This document shows positions 42,021-51,754 of a stretch of DNA of 64,000 nt, piece after piece. The stretch's first letter is position 1. Every line of letters starts with the position of its first letter. A program made the translations under genes and the position numbers. The notes under the pieces were generated by a model. That model did no database searches and was not told the DNA's origin. It saw nothing but the letters and a program-made list of their open reading frames with translations. Origin of the DNA: Bacteroidota bacterium (lineage in GTDB: Bacteria; Bacteroidota; JABWAT01); contig JAFLBE010000025.1 in assembly GCA_017303995.1 (NCBI GenBank), forward strand, positions 1-64,000. The letters run 5' to 3'.

Positions 42021-43499
42021 TTACTTAAGTAAATTTTGAACAGTAGTCAGACTGAGATCCATGATGCCGGAAGGAGCAACTCCAACCCAGACGATCAGGA
42101 CAAGAAGAACAGAAACAGCAACGGTTTCCTGAACCGTGAGTTCAGCGAAGGAAACAGCAGAATCAGATTCACCGAAAAACAAACGGCGGTAAGGAGCCAG
42201 CATATAGGCAGCAGCCAAAACCACCCCTAAAGTTGCAAGGCCGGTAATCACATACGGAATTTCAGGGGAACGGAAGGCACCGATCAGAATATTGAATTCA
42301 CCGATAAATCCGTTCAGACCGGGAAGACCGATGGAGGACAGCATGGCAATCATGAAAACGGTTGCCAGAACCGGGGCTTTATCGGCAAGTCCTGAAAGTG
42401 AATCGTAAGCAGAATTCCGTTTGTCGATGAAACTCAGCAGCAGAAAAATGGCTCCGGTACTTACACCGTGATTCACCATCTGAATGGCAGATCCCTGCAA
42501 CGCCTGAGACGTTCCGGCAATAATTCCCAGAATGATAAATCCCATGTGCGACATAGATGAAAAAGCCACAATTTCCTTGATTCCCTTCCGGGTGTAGGCA
42601 ATCCAGGCTGCGTAAATAATTCCGGCAACTGCAAGAATGCTAAGCAAAAGTGCATATTGGGTGACGGCCTGATCCATAAAAAGAAATCCGAAAACCAGCA
42701 TTCCGTAAGTTCCCATTTTGGCCATCACGCCAGAGAGCATGATTAAACCGGCCCAGGGTGCCTGAGTATAGGTTTTAGGTAACCAGGCATGAAGCGGGAA
42801 AATGGCTGCTTTGATACCGAAGGCAGCAAAGACAAAAAAGAAAACCCAGGAAGGAACTTGCTGTCCCTGAAGAAACTGACTTAAAATGTAAAAATCAGAA
42901 ATAAAACTGATGGTTCCTGATGATGTGTAACTTGCCCCGGCAACACCGAGATACAGAACCGCAACCAAAAGCAGCAGTGAACCGGTCATCGTGAAAATGA
43001 AAAAGGTGATATTGGCTTTCACCCGTTCAGCACCGCCCCAGAGTCCGATTATGAAGTACATCGGGATGAGGGTTGCTTCCCAGAAAATGTAAAAGCTGAT
43101 CAGATCCTTGGCAAGGAAAACACCAAAGAGAAATGCTTCAAGCAGAAGAAGATGAAAAACCATGCCCCGTGAAGGATGGGTTTCAGTTCCGGTCACGCCC
43201 AGAAAAACCACAAAACTCAGAATGGCAGTGAGCATAAGAAGCTGGGCAGAAAGACCATCCCAACCCAGTGTAACCGAAAGGTTCAACTGAGGCAGCCACA
43301 AAGCCGACCAGGTAAACTGGTACCCGGCATCAACCGGATTAAAAGAGGAAAGTCCGAACAGAACCAAAACCAGAACCGCAAGACTTCCCGTCAGGCTGAT
43401 TCCTTTGATCAGGGCATAATTTTCTCTTCCGGCGAATAAAACCGCAATGGCGGTAACCAGAGGAATCAGTATCAGACCAAGAGACAGGATCGTATCCAT
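42021..43499 (-). CDS. nuoM: NADH-quinone oxidoreductase subunit M
   Basis: Proton-pumping antiporter-like subunit of complex I. 492 residues; motifs FYIFWEATLIPMYFIIGLWGG (Glu of the first half-channel), AAFGIKAAIFPLHAWLPKTYTQAPWAG (Lys), VAFSSMSHMGFIILG and SSIGLPGLNGFIGEFNILIG. Sits between nuoL and nuoN with 10- and 14-base gaps. Confidence 0.96.
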   Translation of the reverse strand: MDTILSLGLILIPLVTAIAVLFAGRENYALIKGISLTGSLAVLVLVLFGLSSFNPVDAGYQFTWSALWLPQLNLSVTLGWDGLSAQLLMLTAILSFVVFLGVTGTETHPSRGMVFHLLLLEAFLFGVFLAKDLISFYIFWEATLIPMYFIIGLWGGAERVKANITFFIFTMTGSLLLLVAVLYLGVAGASYTSSGTISFISDFYILSQFLQGQQVPSWVFFFVFAAFGIKAAIFPLHAWLPKTYTQAPWAGLIMLSGVMAKMGTYGMLVFGFLFMDQAVTQYALLLSILAVAGIIYAAWIAYTRKGIKEIVAFSSMSHMGFIILGIIAGTSQALQGSAIQMVNHGVSTGAIFLLLSFIDKRNSAYDSLSGLADKAPVLATVFMIAMLSSIGLPGLNGFIGEFNILIGAFRSPEIPYVITGLATLGVVLAAAYMLAPYRRLFFGESDSAVSFAELTVQETVAVSVLLVLIVWVGVAPSGIMDLSLTTVQNLLK

Positions 43500-43509
43500 T
43501 TACTCTCCG

Positions 43510-45414
43510 TTAAATAAACAGGATGAGGCTGATAACACCAACCACCCCAATGATAAAAAAGGTCACATAAGTCGGCGTATGACCGGTTTGAATAAACCTG
43601 ATGAGTTCTGCTCCGCCCGAAACTGCTTTTGCCGTCCAGCCATAAAGCGGATAGAGAAGCCTATTTTCGAGATTGTTCATCAGGGAATTTGAAATCCAGG
43701 AATACGGTTTTACAATCACATTGTCATAGGTTTCGTCAACAAAGTATTTGTTGTATATCAGGTTATACACACCCGAAAACGAGGCTTTTAATCTGCCCAC
43801 CGTTTCAAGATTGGTGGTGTACAATTTCCATCCGGCAAATAAACCAGCAATGGCAAGACCTGAACCTAAAGCCATCAACGCCCACTCGGTAAAATGACTG
43901 GCATGTCCTTCAACATTGATTACAGAAGGTTCCAGCCACGTGGTGATCCAGTTGGTAGGGGCAACAACGCCCGGCAATCCGAGAAAACCGACAAGCAACG
44001 CACCGGCAGCCAGAATCCACAAAGGCAACGTCATTAATGCAGGTGATTCGTGCGGATGGGTTTTGTGTGAATCAAACCGTTCTTTGCCGTAAAAGGTCAG
44101 GCTGGTTAATCTCATCATATAAATGGCGGTGAGCAAAGCACTGAAAATGGCAAGACCCCAGAGAATGTAATTTCCGGAGGCAAAGGTGCGGAACAGGATT
44201 TCATCTTTGGAGAAAAATCCGGCCGTCAGCGGGAAACCGGCAAGTGCAAAAGTGGCAATAAAAAAGGTAATATAAGTCTGCGGCAGATATTTTTTCAGTC
44301 CACCCATGTTCCTGATGTCCTGCTCATCGTGCATGGCATGAATAACCGAGCCGGAACCAAGGAATAGACAGGCTTTGAAGAAAGCGTGGGTAAACACGTG
44401 AAAAATAGCAATCGGGAAAGCCCCAACACCGGCAGCAAGAAACATGTAACCCAACTGGGAAACCGTTGAGTAAGCCAGCACTTTTTTGATATCGTTCTGG
44501 AAAAGACCAATGGTGGCAGCGAACAAAGCCGTCAATCCGCCGATAACCGCAACAATCATCATCAGTTCAGCATTGGCAGAGAACAACGGACTTAACCGTG
44601 CAACCATGTAAACACCGGCAGTCACCATTGTTGCCGCATGGATCAGGGCAGAAACCGGAGTCGGACCGGCCATGGCATCTGGGAGCCAGGTGTAAAGCGG
44701 AATCTGAGCGGATTTTCCGGTGGCACCGATAAAGAGAAACAAGCCGGCCCAGAATAAGGTGGACTCATCAAACAATCCCACATTGCTGTTGATGGCATCG
44801 AAACTCAGCGATCCGACCGTTTTAAAAATAAGGAACATCCCGATCAGGAAAGCGAAATCACCAATCCGGTTCATGACAAAAGCTTTGATCGCTGCATCAT
44901 TTACAAACGCCTGTTTGTACCAGAATCCGATCAGCAGGTAAGAACAGAGCCCAACGCCTTCCCATCCGAGAAAAAGAAGGACAAGATTATCAGCAAAAAC
45001 CAGATTCAGCATGGCGAAGATGAACAGATTCAGGTAGACGAAAAACCGCCAGAAACCTTCATCATGTTTCATGTAGCCGATGGAATAAACGTGAATCAGG
45101 AAACCGATGCCGGTTACCATGAGACCCATTAAAACCGAAAGTGAATCAATCTGATAGGCAATATTGATGTTGAGATCTTCAACCGAAAACCACCGGTAAT
45201 AGGACACGATCGATTTATCTTCAGCAGACATGCCAAGAAAGATAAAGAGAAGAACCACAAACGGAACCAGGATGGCCAGACTGGCAAGCCAGCCGACAAC
45301 CGGTTTCCGGGATTCACTTCTCCAGCCCAGCAGGTTGAAAAGTCCGAGAGCACCGTTTAACAGAAAACCTGCAAGCGGCAGAGCAATAACTAATCCGAAT
45401 AACCCGATATTCAT
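43510..45414 (-). CDS. nuoL: NADH-quinone oxidoreductase subunit L
   Basis: Distal proton-pumping subunit with the long lateral helix. 634 residues: LFLGWEGVGLCSYLLIGFWY (Glu), FIGATGKSAQIPLYTWLPDAMAGPTPVSALIHAATMVTAG in segments, VLAYSTVSQLGYMFLA, HAFFKACLFLGSGSVIHAMHDEQD, FALAGFPLTAGFFSKDEIL. The C-terminal ~150 residues carry the amphipathic arm and final helix (FFIIGVVGVISLILFI). Full length. Five bases after nuoK. Confidence 0.97.
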   Translation of the reverse strand: MNIGLFGLVIALPLAGFLLNGALGLFNLLGWRSESRKPVVGWLASLAILVPFVVLLFIFLGMSAEDKSIVSYYRWFSVEDLNINIAYQIDSLSVLMGLMVTGIGFLIHVYSIGYMKHDEGFWRFFVYLNLFIFAMLNLVFADNLVLLFLGWEGVGLCSYLLIGFWYKQAFVNDAAIKAFVMNRIGDFAFLIGMFLIFKTVGSLSFDAINSNVGLFDESTLFWAGLFLFIGATGKSAQIPLYTWLPDAMAGPTPVSALIHAATMVTAGVYMVARLSPLFSANAELMMIVAVIGGLTALFAATIGLFQNDIKKVLAYSTVSQLGYMFLAAGVGAFPIAIFHVFTHAFFKACLFLGSGSVIHAMHDEQDIRNMGGLKKYLPQTYITFFIATFALAGFPLTAGFFSKDEILFRTFASGNYILWGLAIFSALLTAIYMMRLTSLTFYGKERFDSHKTHPHESPALMTLPLWILAAGALLVGFLGLPGVVAPTNWITTWLEPSVINVEGHASHFTEWALMALGSGLAIAGLFAGWKLYTTNLETVGRLKASFSGVYNLIYNKYFVDETYDNVIVKPYSWISNSLMNNLENRLLYPLYGWTAKAVSGGAELIRFIQTGHTPTYVTFFIIGVVGVISLILFI

Positions 45415-45419
45415 GTGGT

Positions 45420-45728
45420 TTACCAGCGTAAAAGATTAATTTCAGTGACGTCGGCAGTTTGCCGGTTCCGGAAGATGGAAATGACGATCGCCAGACCCAC
45501 AGCCACTTCAGCAGCAGCAATGGCCATAACAAAAATCACCAGCATTTGTCCGGTAATATCATTGTGAAGACGTGAAAAAGCCACGAGAGCCAGATTCACC
45601 GAATTGAGCATGAGTTCAACACTCATAAAAATGGTAATGGCATTTTTCCGGGTAAGAACACCCAGAACTCCCATTGAAAACAGAATGGCACTCAGGGCAA
45701 CGATTGCATCGATATGCTGATTCATCAA
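45420..45728 (-). CDS. nuoK: NADH-quinone oxidoreductase subunit K
   Basis: Small three-helix membrane subunit of complex I with the conserved Glu residues of the proton path: [23 protein letters not shown] and [19 protein letters not shown]. 102 residues. ATG overlaps nuoJ by 4 bases. Confidence 0.95.
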   Translation of the reverse strand: MMNQHIDAIVALSAILFSMGVLGVLTRKNAITIFMSVELMLNSVNLALVAFSRLHNDITGQMLVIFVMAIAAAEVAVGLAIVISIFRNRQTADVTEINLLRW

Positions 45729-46240
45729 TCCACCTTTTTCTTTGCAATGACCACGGCGCCGACAACGGCTGAAAGCAGAACCACCGAGATCATTTCAAAC
45801 GGATATACAAAGTCACTGAATAAATATTTTCCGATTGATTCAACCGTTCCCAGTTCAGGGAAGGAAGCTCCGGTAACGCCTTTCGGGGCGATGGAAACAG
45901 AATCAAGCGAGAAAATGTAGGCAATTTCAAGCAGGAAAAGTCCGGTAAGCAGAACAGCAAATCCTTTTTTCAGATCAAACCGTTCGAACAGGGTCATGTC
46001 ATCCTGCAGATTCAGCAGCATGATCACAAACAGGAAAAGCACCATAATGGCACCGGCGTACACAATCACCTGAATGATGGCCAGAAACTGGGCTTCGAGC
46101 ATCAGATAGATAAAGGCAATACAGAAAAAATTCAGTACCAGAGATAAAGCACTGGTGACGGGACTCTTCCCGGTTATCACCAGAAGCCCTGAAATGATGG
46201 CTACCAGAGCCGTTATATAAAACAGGATATCAACAATCAT
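45725..46240 (-). CDS. nuoJ: NADH-quinone oxidoreductase subunit J
   Basis: Five-helix membrane subunit near the quinone and E-channel. 171 residues; motifs NPVTSAL-equivalent [52 protein letters not shown] in pieces, and the final [19 protein letters not shown]. It overlaps nuoK by 4 bases and begins 10 bases after the MarC-type gene. Confidence 0.94.
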   Translation of the reverse strand: MIVDILFYITALVAIISGLLVITGKSPVTSALSLVLNFFCIAFIYLMLEAQFLAIIQVIVYAGAIMVLFLFVIMLLNLQDDMTLFERFDLKKGFAVLLTGLFLLEIAYIFSLDSVSIAPKGVTGASFPELGTVESIGKYLFSDFVYPFEMISVVLLSAVVGAVVIAKKKVD

Positions 46241-46250
46241 TGGGCCGCTT

Positions 46251-46850
46251 TCACGAAAAATGTTGTTTTACAATATTGATAATTCCGGTGGTGATCATGT
46301 GAATGGCAATTGCCGCCAGAAACAGATTCATCACTTTGGCAAAGGCTGCTGAACCGGATTTCCCCATCAAACGGGACATATAATCCGAGTAATAAAAGAC
46401 TGCAAAAACGATAATCATGTTCAGAAACAGTCCGATTGACGTCATGGCCAGCCCCTGAGAATCACTGAGTACAAGCAGTGACGTAATGGCTGTCGGACCT
46501 GCAATCAGCGGAATTCCAATCGGAACCACGCCGACCGTCATTCCCACCACACCTTCCTCCTTCGAAGAAAAAAGAAGATCGTAAATGGCCAGAACCAGCA
46601 GGATAATACCGCCGCCGATTCTCAGATCATCAACCGTAATACCAAGAACATTAAAAACCAGTTTTCCGGCCAGAAGCACAATCACACAAATGGCCAGAGC
46701 TGTTAAAGTCGACTGGGTGCCGAGCTTCCGTTTTTCCCGCAGGGTCATCCCGTTGGTCAGCGAAATAAAAATCGGTATAATTCCCAGTGCATCAAAGGCA
46801 ACAAACAACGGAATAAAGGTCAGGTAAAGCGATTCCCACGAAAAATTCAT
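46251..46850 (-). CDS. MarC-family membrane protein in the nuoI position
   Basis: 199 residues from ATG 46850 (a TTG two codons earlier is possible). Six hydrophobic helices; motifs FVAFDALGIIPIFISLTNGM, LRIGGGIILLVLAIYDLLFS, VVPIGIPLIAGPTAITSLLVLSD and MNLFLAAIAIHMITTGI are typical of the MarC/UPF0056 family, whose biochemical role is unclear. It has no iron-sulfur motif and is not a complex I subunit. It lies between nuoH and nuoJ, precisely where nuoI (8Fe ferredoxin) normally is, with 22- and 10-base gaps, so it is transcribed with complex I. Confidence 0.9.
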   Translation of the reverse strand: MNFSWESLYLTFIPLFVAFDALGIIPIFISLTNGMTLREKRKLGTQSTLTALAICVIVLLAGKLVFNVLGITVDDLRIGGGIILLVLAIYDLLFSSKEEGVVGMTVGVVPIGIPLIAGPTAITSLLVLSDSQGLAMTSIGLFLNMIIVFAVFYYSDYMSRLMGKSGSAAFAKVMNLFLAAIAIHMITTGIINIVKQHFS

Positions 46851-46872
46851 ACCCAAACCGTCCGTTCAGCAA

Positions 46873-47889
46873 TCAGAATAACTTGTCGTAAATCAGTAAC
46901 CAGCCTGCAGTAACCACAACGTTGATGAGTCCGAGCGGAAGCAAATATTTCCAGCCAAGTTCCATCAGGTGATTGTATTTGAATCTTGGTAAGGTCCAGC
47001 GAACCCACATAAAGAGAAACACGAACAGGCACATTTTCAGGATGAACATCAGAATCTGAAGTCCTGCAACCAGCCACTCATTTGCACCGGCCAGCCAGAC
47101 ACTGGAATAAGGAATCTGATATCCACCGAGATATAAAGTGGTCAGAATAGAACTGGCCACGATCAGGTGGGTATATTCTGCAAAGAAAAAGAGAGCAAAC
47201 CGCATGGATGAATATTCGGTGTGGAATCCGCCGACGAGTTCCTGTTCAGATTCAGGTAAATCGAAGGGTAACCGGTTGGCTTCTGCAAAAGTAGCAATCC
47301 AGAAAATGAGGAATCCGAGTGGTTGTTTGATGATATTCCAGAGAAAAGGATTATCAGTCTGTGAATCCACAATGGAAACGACCGACATGGATTGTGTGAT
47401 GAGAATAATCCCGACGACAGCAAGTCCCATGGAAAGTTCGTAGGAAATCATCTGGGCGGATGCACGCATCGACCCGAGCAAAGAATATTTGCTGTTCGAT
47501 GACCAGCCGGCGAGCGTAACACCATAAACACCGATCGAAGTCACAGCCATCATGTACAACATCCCGATGTTGATATCGGCAATGTAAAATCCTTCAGCAA
47601 TCGGAATCATGGCGAAGGTGATAAACGCCATAATAACAGAAATACCAGGAGCAAGTGTGTGAATAAGCTTGGTGGCCTGAGTTGCAATAATTTCTTCTTT
47701 AAGAAGCAATTTCAGAATATCAGCGAAAGGCTGAAGCAATCCGTACCAGCCCACACGATCAGGGCCTACACGGTTCTGCATTTTGGCGGCGACTTTCCGT
47801 TCAAAGTAAACGGCATAGGCAACGAAAAGGAAAAGGCTTCCGAAAATACAAACAGTTAAAACAAGGTGACCGAAGAGTTCAAGTTTCAT
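46873..47889 (-). CDS. nuoH: NADH-quinone oxidoreductase subunit H
   Basis: Membrane subunit forming the quinone chamber with NuoB/D. 338 residues, about eight helices; motifs YFERKVAAKMQNRVGPDRVGWYGLLQPFADILKLLLKEE in pieces, AEANRLPFDLPESEQELVGGFHTEYSS and WVRWTLPRFKYNHLMELGWK. The ATG overlaps nuoG by 4 bases. Its usual direct neighbour nuoI is missing; marC follows. Confidence 0.97.
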   Translation of the reverse strand: MKLELFGHLVLTVCIFGSLFLFVAYAVYFERKVAAKMQNRVGPDRVGWYGLLQPFADILKLLLKEEIIATQATKLIHTLAPGISVIMAFITFAMIPIAEGFYIADINIGMLYMMAVTSIGVYGVTLAGWSSNSKYSLLGSMRASAQMISYELSMGLAVVGIILITQSMSVVSIVDSQTDNPFLWNIIKQPLGFLIFWIATFAEANRLPFDLPESEQELVGGFHTEYSSMRFALFFFAEYTHLIVASSILTTLYLGGYQIPYSSVWLAGANEWLVAGLQILMFILKMCLFVFLFMWVRWTLPRFKYNHLMELGWKYLLPLGLINVVVTAGWLLIYDKLF

Positions 47890-49610
47890 GACAGGACGGC
47901 CTCCGTTTTAGCTGAAGAAGTCAGTTGTACACCGGCAGTACCGATTTTTTCATAAGTCACATCTTTCAGAACGGTGATTTCAGAAGCTGCCTTGCTGAAA
48001 ATCTGTTCCGGCGATTTAAAGGAAACCTCAACACCAACGGCTGAAGCAGCTGATTCAAGCACTTCCCAGGTGGGTTTAGCATCGGTGACGTGGGTCGGTT
48101 GTGCCCATTTGTCGTACTTCCAGGCGTGTTTATCCCAGCGTGATAAACCGGTTTCGCGCATGAGTGACCGGTTCTGCAATTTGAGTGCTTTTGCCGGGCG
48201 GACTTTCTGAATGATGCCTTTGGCGTTAATGAAAGTTCCGATGGTTTCTGCAACCGAAGCAGCAGGAATAACCAGATCAGCCAGTTTTGCAGTTTCATCC
48301 CAGTTGGTTGAAAAGGAAACCAGAACACTGAGTTTGGATTTGAGGGATTCTGAAAGTCCGTTACCAAACGGATTTTCTTCGATCACCACGAGTCCTTTAA
48401 CTGAACCGGATTCAATGGAAGCAGCTAATTTTTCTCCGGCTGTGAATTTACCGGCGATGCCTTCGAGCAGATCAAGTGCAGCCTGATTCGGTGTCTTGTC
48501 GGCTTTGATCAGTAGATGATCATCCTGTCCTTTGACATGCTGATATCTGACGAAGGTTTTCACACCCAGTTTTTTGAAGAACTTGATGGCGGCATAATTG
48601 TCTTCGAGCGTTGCAAAAGGAGAAACCACAACGGCAAGTTCAGAAGCCAGAACGAATTTCAATGAATCTGCAAGTTGGTTTGATGCAGCTTCCCAAGTCA
48701 GTTCAGACCCTTTGTACTGAGGTCCGCTGACTCTGTTTTCGTTGAGGGATTTAAATCCGAGACGGCCTTCATCACACATCCACCATTGATTGACGGCCTG
48801 ATTTTCACGGGGCGTCTGGCGGAGAATTTCGTTGTTTTTCACCCACATTTTCACATTGCAGCCGTTGGCGCAACCGGTGCAGATCGTATCAGTTTCAGAC
48901 ATTTCCCAAACACGGGATTTAAACCGGAAGTGTTTGCTGGTAAGCGCACCAACCGGACAAATGTCGATGACGTTCATGGCATACGGATTGTCGAGTTCGA
49001 TGCCGGGGAATGTGGCGATATAATTGTGATCACCACGCTGAATGACGGTTAACTGTGGTGCTTTTGCAACTTCATCACTGAACCTGACGCAGCGGGTACA
49101 ATTGATGCAGCGTTCTGCATCGAACATGACGTTCGGACCCAGTTCAACCCGTTTGGGTTTGTGGTTTTTCTCAAATTCGAAACGGGATCCTTCCGGACCA
49201 AACTTAAATGTATTTTCCTGAAGCGGACATTCACCGGCCTGATCGCAGATTGGGCAATCGAGCGGGTGATTGATAAGGATAAATTCGAGTACACCCTTCT
49301 GGGCGTCTTCAATCACTTTCGAGGTTTTGCCGGTTTTGACAACCATGCCCTCTGAAACCGGAGTTGAACAGGAAGTCGTGGGTTTGGGTCCCCACATGAT
49401 AACCGGTTTTCCGTCGGCATCAAGTTCAACGCCATTCGGACCCATTTTGGGTGTACCGGCTTCAACCAGACACATCCGGCAATTTCCGGAAATACTCAGT
49501 CCGGGATGGTAGCAGAAGTGCGGAATTTCAACACCCACTTTTGAGGCCAGCTCAAGAATGGTCGGTTTCCCGTTTACTTCATGTTCAATAGTATCGATTG
49601 TAACTTTCAT
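47886..49610 (-). CDS. nuoG: NADH-quinone oxidoreductase subunit G (short form)
   Basis: Iron-sulfur subunit of the NADH module. 574 residues from ATG 49610, which has GGAAGAG upstream; an in-frame ATG at 49673 gives 21 non-homologous residues. The N-terminus holds the 2Fe-2S site (FCYHPGLSISGNCRMCLVEAG), the His/Cys 4Fe-4S site (HPLDCPICDQAGECPLQ) and another (CINCTRCVRF, CPVGAL). A further Cys set is TICTGCANGCN. The molybdopterin-type domain is short compared with the larger NuoG (about 750-900 residues), and the last ~250 residues are divergent, rich in Ala/Lys. It follows a repeat-filled gap after nuoF. Confidence 0.93.
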   Translation of the reverse strand: MKVTIDTIEHEVNGKPTILELASKVGVEIPHFCYHPGLSISGNCRMCLVEAGTPKMGPNGVELDADGKPVIMWGPKPTTSCSTPVSEGMVVKTGKTSKVIEDAQKGVLEFILINHPLDCPICDQAGECPLQENTFKFGPEGSRFEFEKNHKPKRVELGPNVMFDAERCINCTRCVRFSDEVAKAPQLTVIQRGDHNYIATFPGIELDNPYAMNVIDICPVGALTSKHFRFKSRVWEMSETDTICTGCANGCNVKMWVKNNEILRQTPRENQAVNQWWMCDEGRLGFKSLNENRVSGPQYKGSELTWEAASNQLADSLKFVLASELAVVVSPFATLEDNYAAIKFFKKLGVKTFVRYQHVKGQDDHLLIKADKTPNQAALDLLEGIAGKFTAGEKLAASIESGSVKGLVVIEENPFGNGLSESLKSKLSVLVSFSTNWDETAKLADLVIPAASVAETIGTFINAKGIIQKVRPAKALKLQNRSLMRETGLSRWDKHAWKYDKWAQPTHVTDAKPTWEVLESAASAVGVEVSFKSPEQIFSKAASEITVLKDVTYEKIGTAGVQLTSSAKTEAVLS

Positions 49611-49677
49611 GCAACTCTTCCGGACATTTTGTTCCGTAAATCCGTTCTTCCCTTTTGTGTGTCGCTCCCGCATTCAC

Positions 49678-49975
49678 TTCCCCTCCTTTGCAAGGAGGGG
49701 TTAGGGGAGGTTTTAATACCTTGAAGGTTTTATTCAAACCACCCCGCCTACGGCACCCCTCCTTGAAAAGGATGGGAATTTTAATTGCCAGTGTATTCTA
49801 TTCCCCTCCTTTTTAAGGAGGGGTTAGGGGAGGTTTTGTTACCTTGAAGGTTTTATTCAAACCACCCCGCCTACGGCACCCCTCCTTGAAAAGGAGGGGA
49901 ATTTTTAAATTGCAATTAACTTATGCCCGTCAAAGGCCGGGTTATTAACCTTACGCCTTAAACCTTACGCCTACC
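49678..49975. repeat. Repeat array inside the nuo operon (nuoF-nuoG gap)
   Basis: CCCCTCCTTTGCAAGGAGGG followed by GTTAGGGGAGGTTTTAATACC and an inverted CACCCCTCCTTGAAAAGGA end make one ~115-bp unit (49678-49775), repeated with small changes at about 49800-49905. It is followed by CTTACGCCTTAAACCTTACGCC (49948-49969 in part), a reverse-type AAGGCGTAAGG string. Same families as at 3417, 33960, 51797 and 54680. No gene in the gap of 366 bases. Confidence 0.8.
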
Positions 49976-49976
49976 A

Positions 49977-51281
49977 TTAAACTCCCGAAACGGCTTTCAT
50001 TGAATAGTCCCAGCCGGCTTTGTTTTTATTTTCAATCATGCGGGCTTCGAATTCTTCTTTGAATCTCGTAATCGTATTTCTCACCGGCCAGGCTGCAGCA
50101 TCGGCTAAAGCACAAACCGTGCGGCCTTCCATATTGGCACAAATTTTCAGGAGCAAGTCATAATCCTGCTGGTTGGCAATTCCGGCAGCAAATTTACCGA
50201 CAATCTTTTCCAGCCATCCTGTTCCTTCACGGCAGGGTGTGCACTGTCCGCAGGATTCGTGATGATAAAATTTACTGAGAATGTGAAGTGCTTCAACCAG
50301 ATCGGTATCCTCATCCATCACAATAATACCGGCTGTTCCCATCGACGTACCAACGGCTCTGAGTCCGTCTGCATCCATGGTGGCTTTTTCAACGGATTCC
50401 GGAGTTAAAATCGGAGTTGACGATCCGCCGGGGATGACGGCTTTTAATTTCTTGCCGTTCTTAATTCCGCCGGCAACATCGTAAATCAATTCCTTCAATG
50501 ACATACCGGTCGGACCTTCATAAACGCCAGGTTTATTCACATGCCCTGAAATACCGTAAAGAACCGGTCCGGGATGTTTTTCTGCACCGATTTTGGAATA
50601 CCAGTCGGCCCCTTTGCGCAGGATAACGGCTGCATTGGCAAGGGTTTCAATGTTATTGATGGTCGTCGGCTGACCCCAAAGTCCGACCTGAGCCGGAAAC
50701 GGTGGTTTAATTCTTGGGTAAGGGCGTTTTCCTTCGAGCGAATTCATCAGGGAGGATTCTTCTCCGCAGATGTAAGCACCGGCGCCACGGTGAATCACGA
50801 TATCAGTATTAAATCCCTTTCCGAGGATATTCTGACCGACGTATCCTTTTGCATAAGCTTCATCGAGAGATGCCTGAAGGATGTTGATCCACTTGATATA
50901 TTCGCCACGGATGTACACATAAGCCGTTTTGATGCCCATGGCGTAACAGGCAATCAGAGTTCCTTCGATAAAAAGATGCGGATTGAATTCAAAAATCTGA
51001 CGGTCTTTAAATGTACCTGGTTCGCCTTCATCACCGTTGCAGGCGAGGTAGCGGACTTTATCCCCTTTCGGCATGAATGACCATTTAAGTCCGGTTGGGA
51101 AACCGGCGCCGCCACGGCCACGAAGACCGGATTTTTTTACTTCATTGATGACGTCATCCTGAGACAGGGCAACGGCTTTTTTTAATCCTTCATAACCGCC
51201 GTGTTTTTCATAAACGGCAATCTGATTCAGATTCGGGATATCGGGAAGAATGACTTTTTCGTAACCGGCAAGACTGATCAT
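49977..51281 (-). CDS. nuoF: NADH-quinone oxidoreductase subunit F
   Basis: NADH- and FMN-binding subunit. 434 residues: GLRGRGGAGFPTGLKW, YLACNGDEGEPGTFKDR (FMN/NADH), GAGAYICGEESSLMNSLEGKRPYPR, LWGQPTTINNIETLANA and the 4Fe-4S set ESCGQCTPCREGTGWL with later CALADAAAWP. Overlaps nuoE by 4 bases. Confidence 0.97.
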   Translation of the reverse strand: MISLAGYEKVILPDIPNLNQIAVYEKHGGYEGLKKAVALSQDDVINEVKKSGLRGRGGAGFPTGLKWSFMPKGDKVRYLACNGDEGEPGTFKDRQIFEFNPHLFIEGTLIACYAMGIKTAYVYIRGEYIKWINILQASLDEAYAKGYVGQNILGKGFNTDIVIHRGAGAYICGEESSLMNSLEGKRPYPRIKPPFPAQVGLWGQPTTINNIETLANAAVILRKGADWYSKIGAEKHPGPVLYGISGHVNKPGVYEGPTGMSLKELIYDVAGGIKNGKKLKAVIPGGSSTPILTPESVEKATMDADGLRAVGTSMGTAGIIVMDEDTDLVEALHILSKFYHHESCGQCTPCREGTGWLEKIVGKFAAGIANQQDYDLLLKICANMEGRTVCALADAAAWPVRNTITRFKEEFEARMIENKNKAGWDYSMKAVSGV

Positions 51282-51754
51282 TTCTCCAGCCCCTTCAACA
51301 GTTCATCCATTTTTTCAATGGTGAGATTTTCATGATAATCGTCATTAATCTGCATGGCCGGAGCCGTTCCGCAGGAACCGAGACATTCCACTTCTGAAAA
51401 TGTGTAAAGTCCATCCTGAGTGGTTTCACCATGGGTGATGGCGAGTTTATTCTCCAGATGATGGATCAGTTTTTTGGCACCGAGCAGAGAACAGGAAATA
51501 TTGCTGCAAACCTGGAGGTGATATTTCCCGACCGGTTGCTTGTTGTACATGGTGTAGAAAGAAGCCACACCGATGACATGGGCCGGTGACAGATCAAGAA
51601 CATCTGCAGTGGCCTTAATGGCGGCTTCTGAAAGCCAGTTTCCGTTCTGTTCCTGGGCGATCCAGAGAACCGGCATAACCGCAGATTCCACAGTCGGATA
51701 CTTTTTCTTCTCCGCCTCGATCCGCTGCAAATTTTCTTTGGTGAAACTGAACAT
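51278..51754 (-). CDS. nuoE: NADH-quinone oxidoreductase subunit E
   Basis: 2Fe-2S subunit of the NADH module. 158 residues from ATG 51754 (MFSFTKENLQRIEAEKKKYP); the frame extends upstream through repeat sequence with no homology, so the longer reading is rejected. Motifs: VMPVLWIAQEQNGNWLSEAA, VIGVASFYTMYNKQPVGKYH, the first two cluster cysteines in VCSNISCSLLGA and the last two in VECLGSCGTAPAMQIN. It overlaps nuoF by 4 bases. Confidence 0.95.
   Translation of the reverse strand: MFSFTKENLQRIEAEKKKYPTVESAVMPVLWIAQEQNGNWLSEAAIKATADVLDLSPAHVIGVASFYTMYNKQPVGKYHLQVCSNISCSLLGAKKLIHHLENKLAITHGETTQDGLYTFSEVECLGSCGTAPAMQINDDYHENLTIEKMDELLKGLEK

Noticed and set aside
49611-49673. Upstream start for NuoG
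   Set aside because: The 21 extra residues have no homology, whereas ATG 49610 has a good ribosome-binding site and gives the canonical N-terminus.
49678-49975. CRISPR array
   Set aside because: Only two units, units are internally palindromic and no unique regular spacers or cas genes are present.
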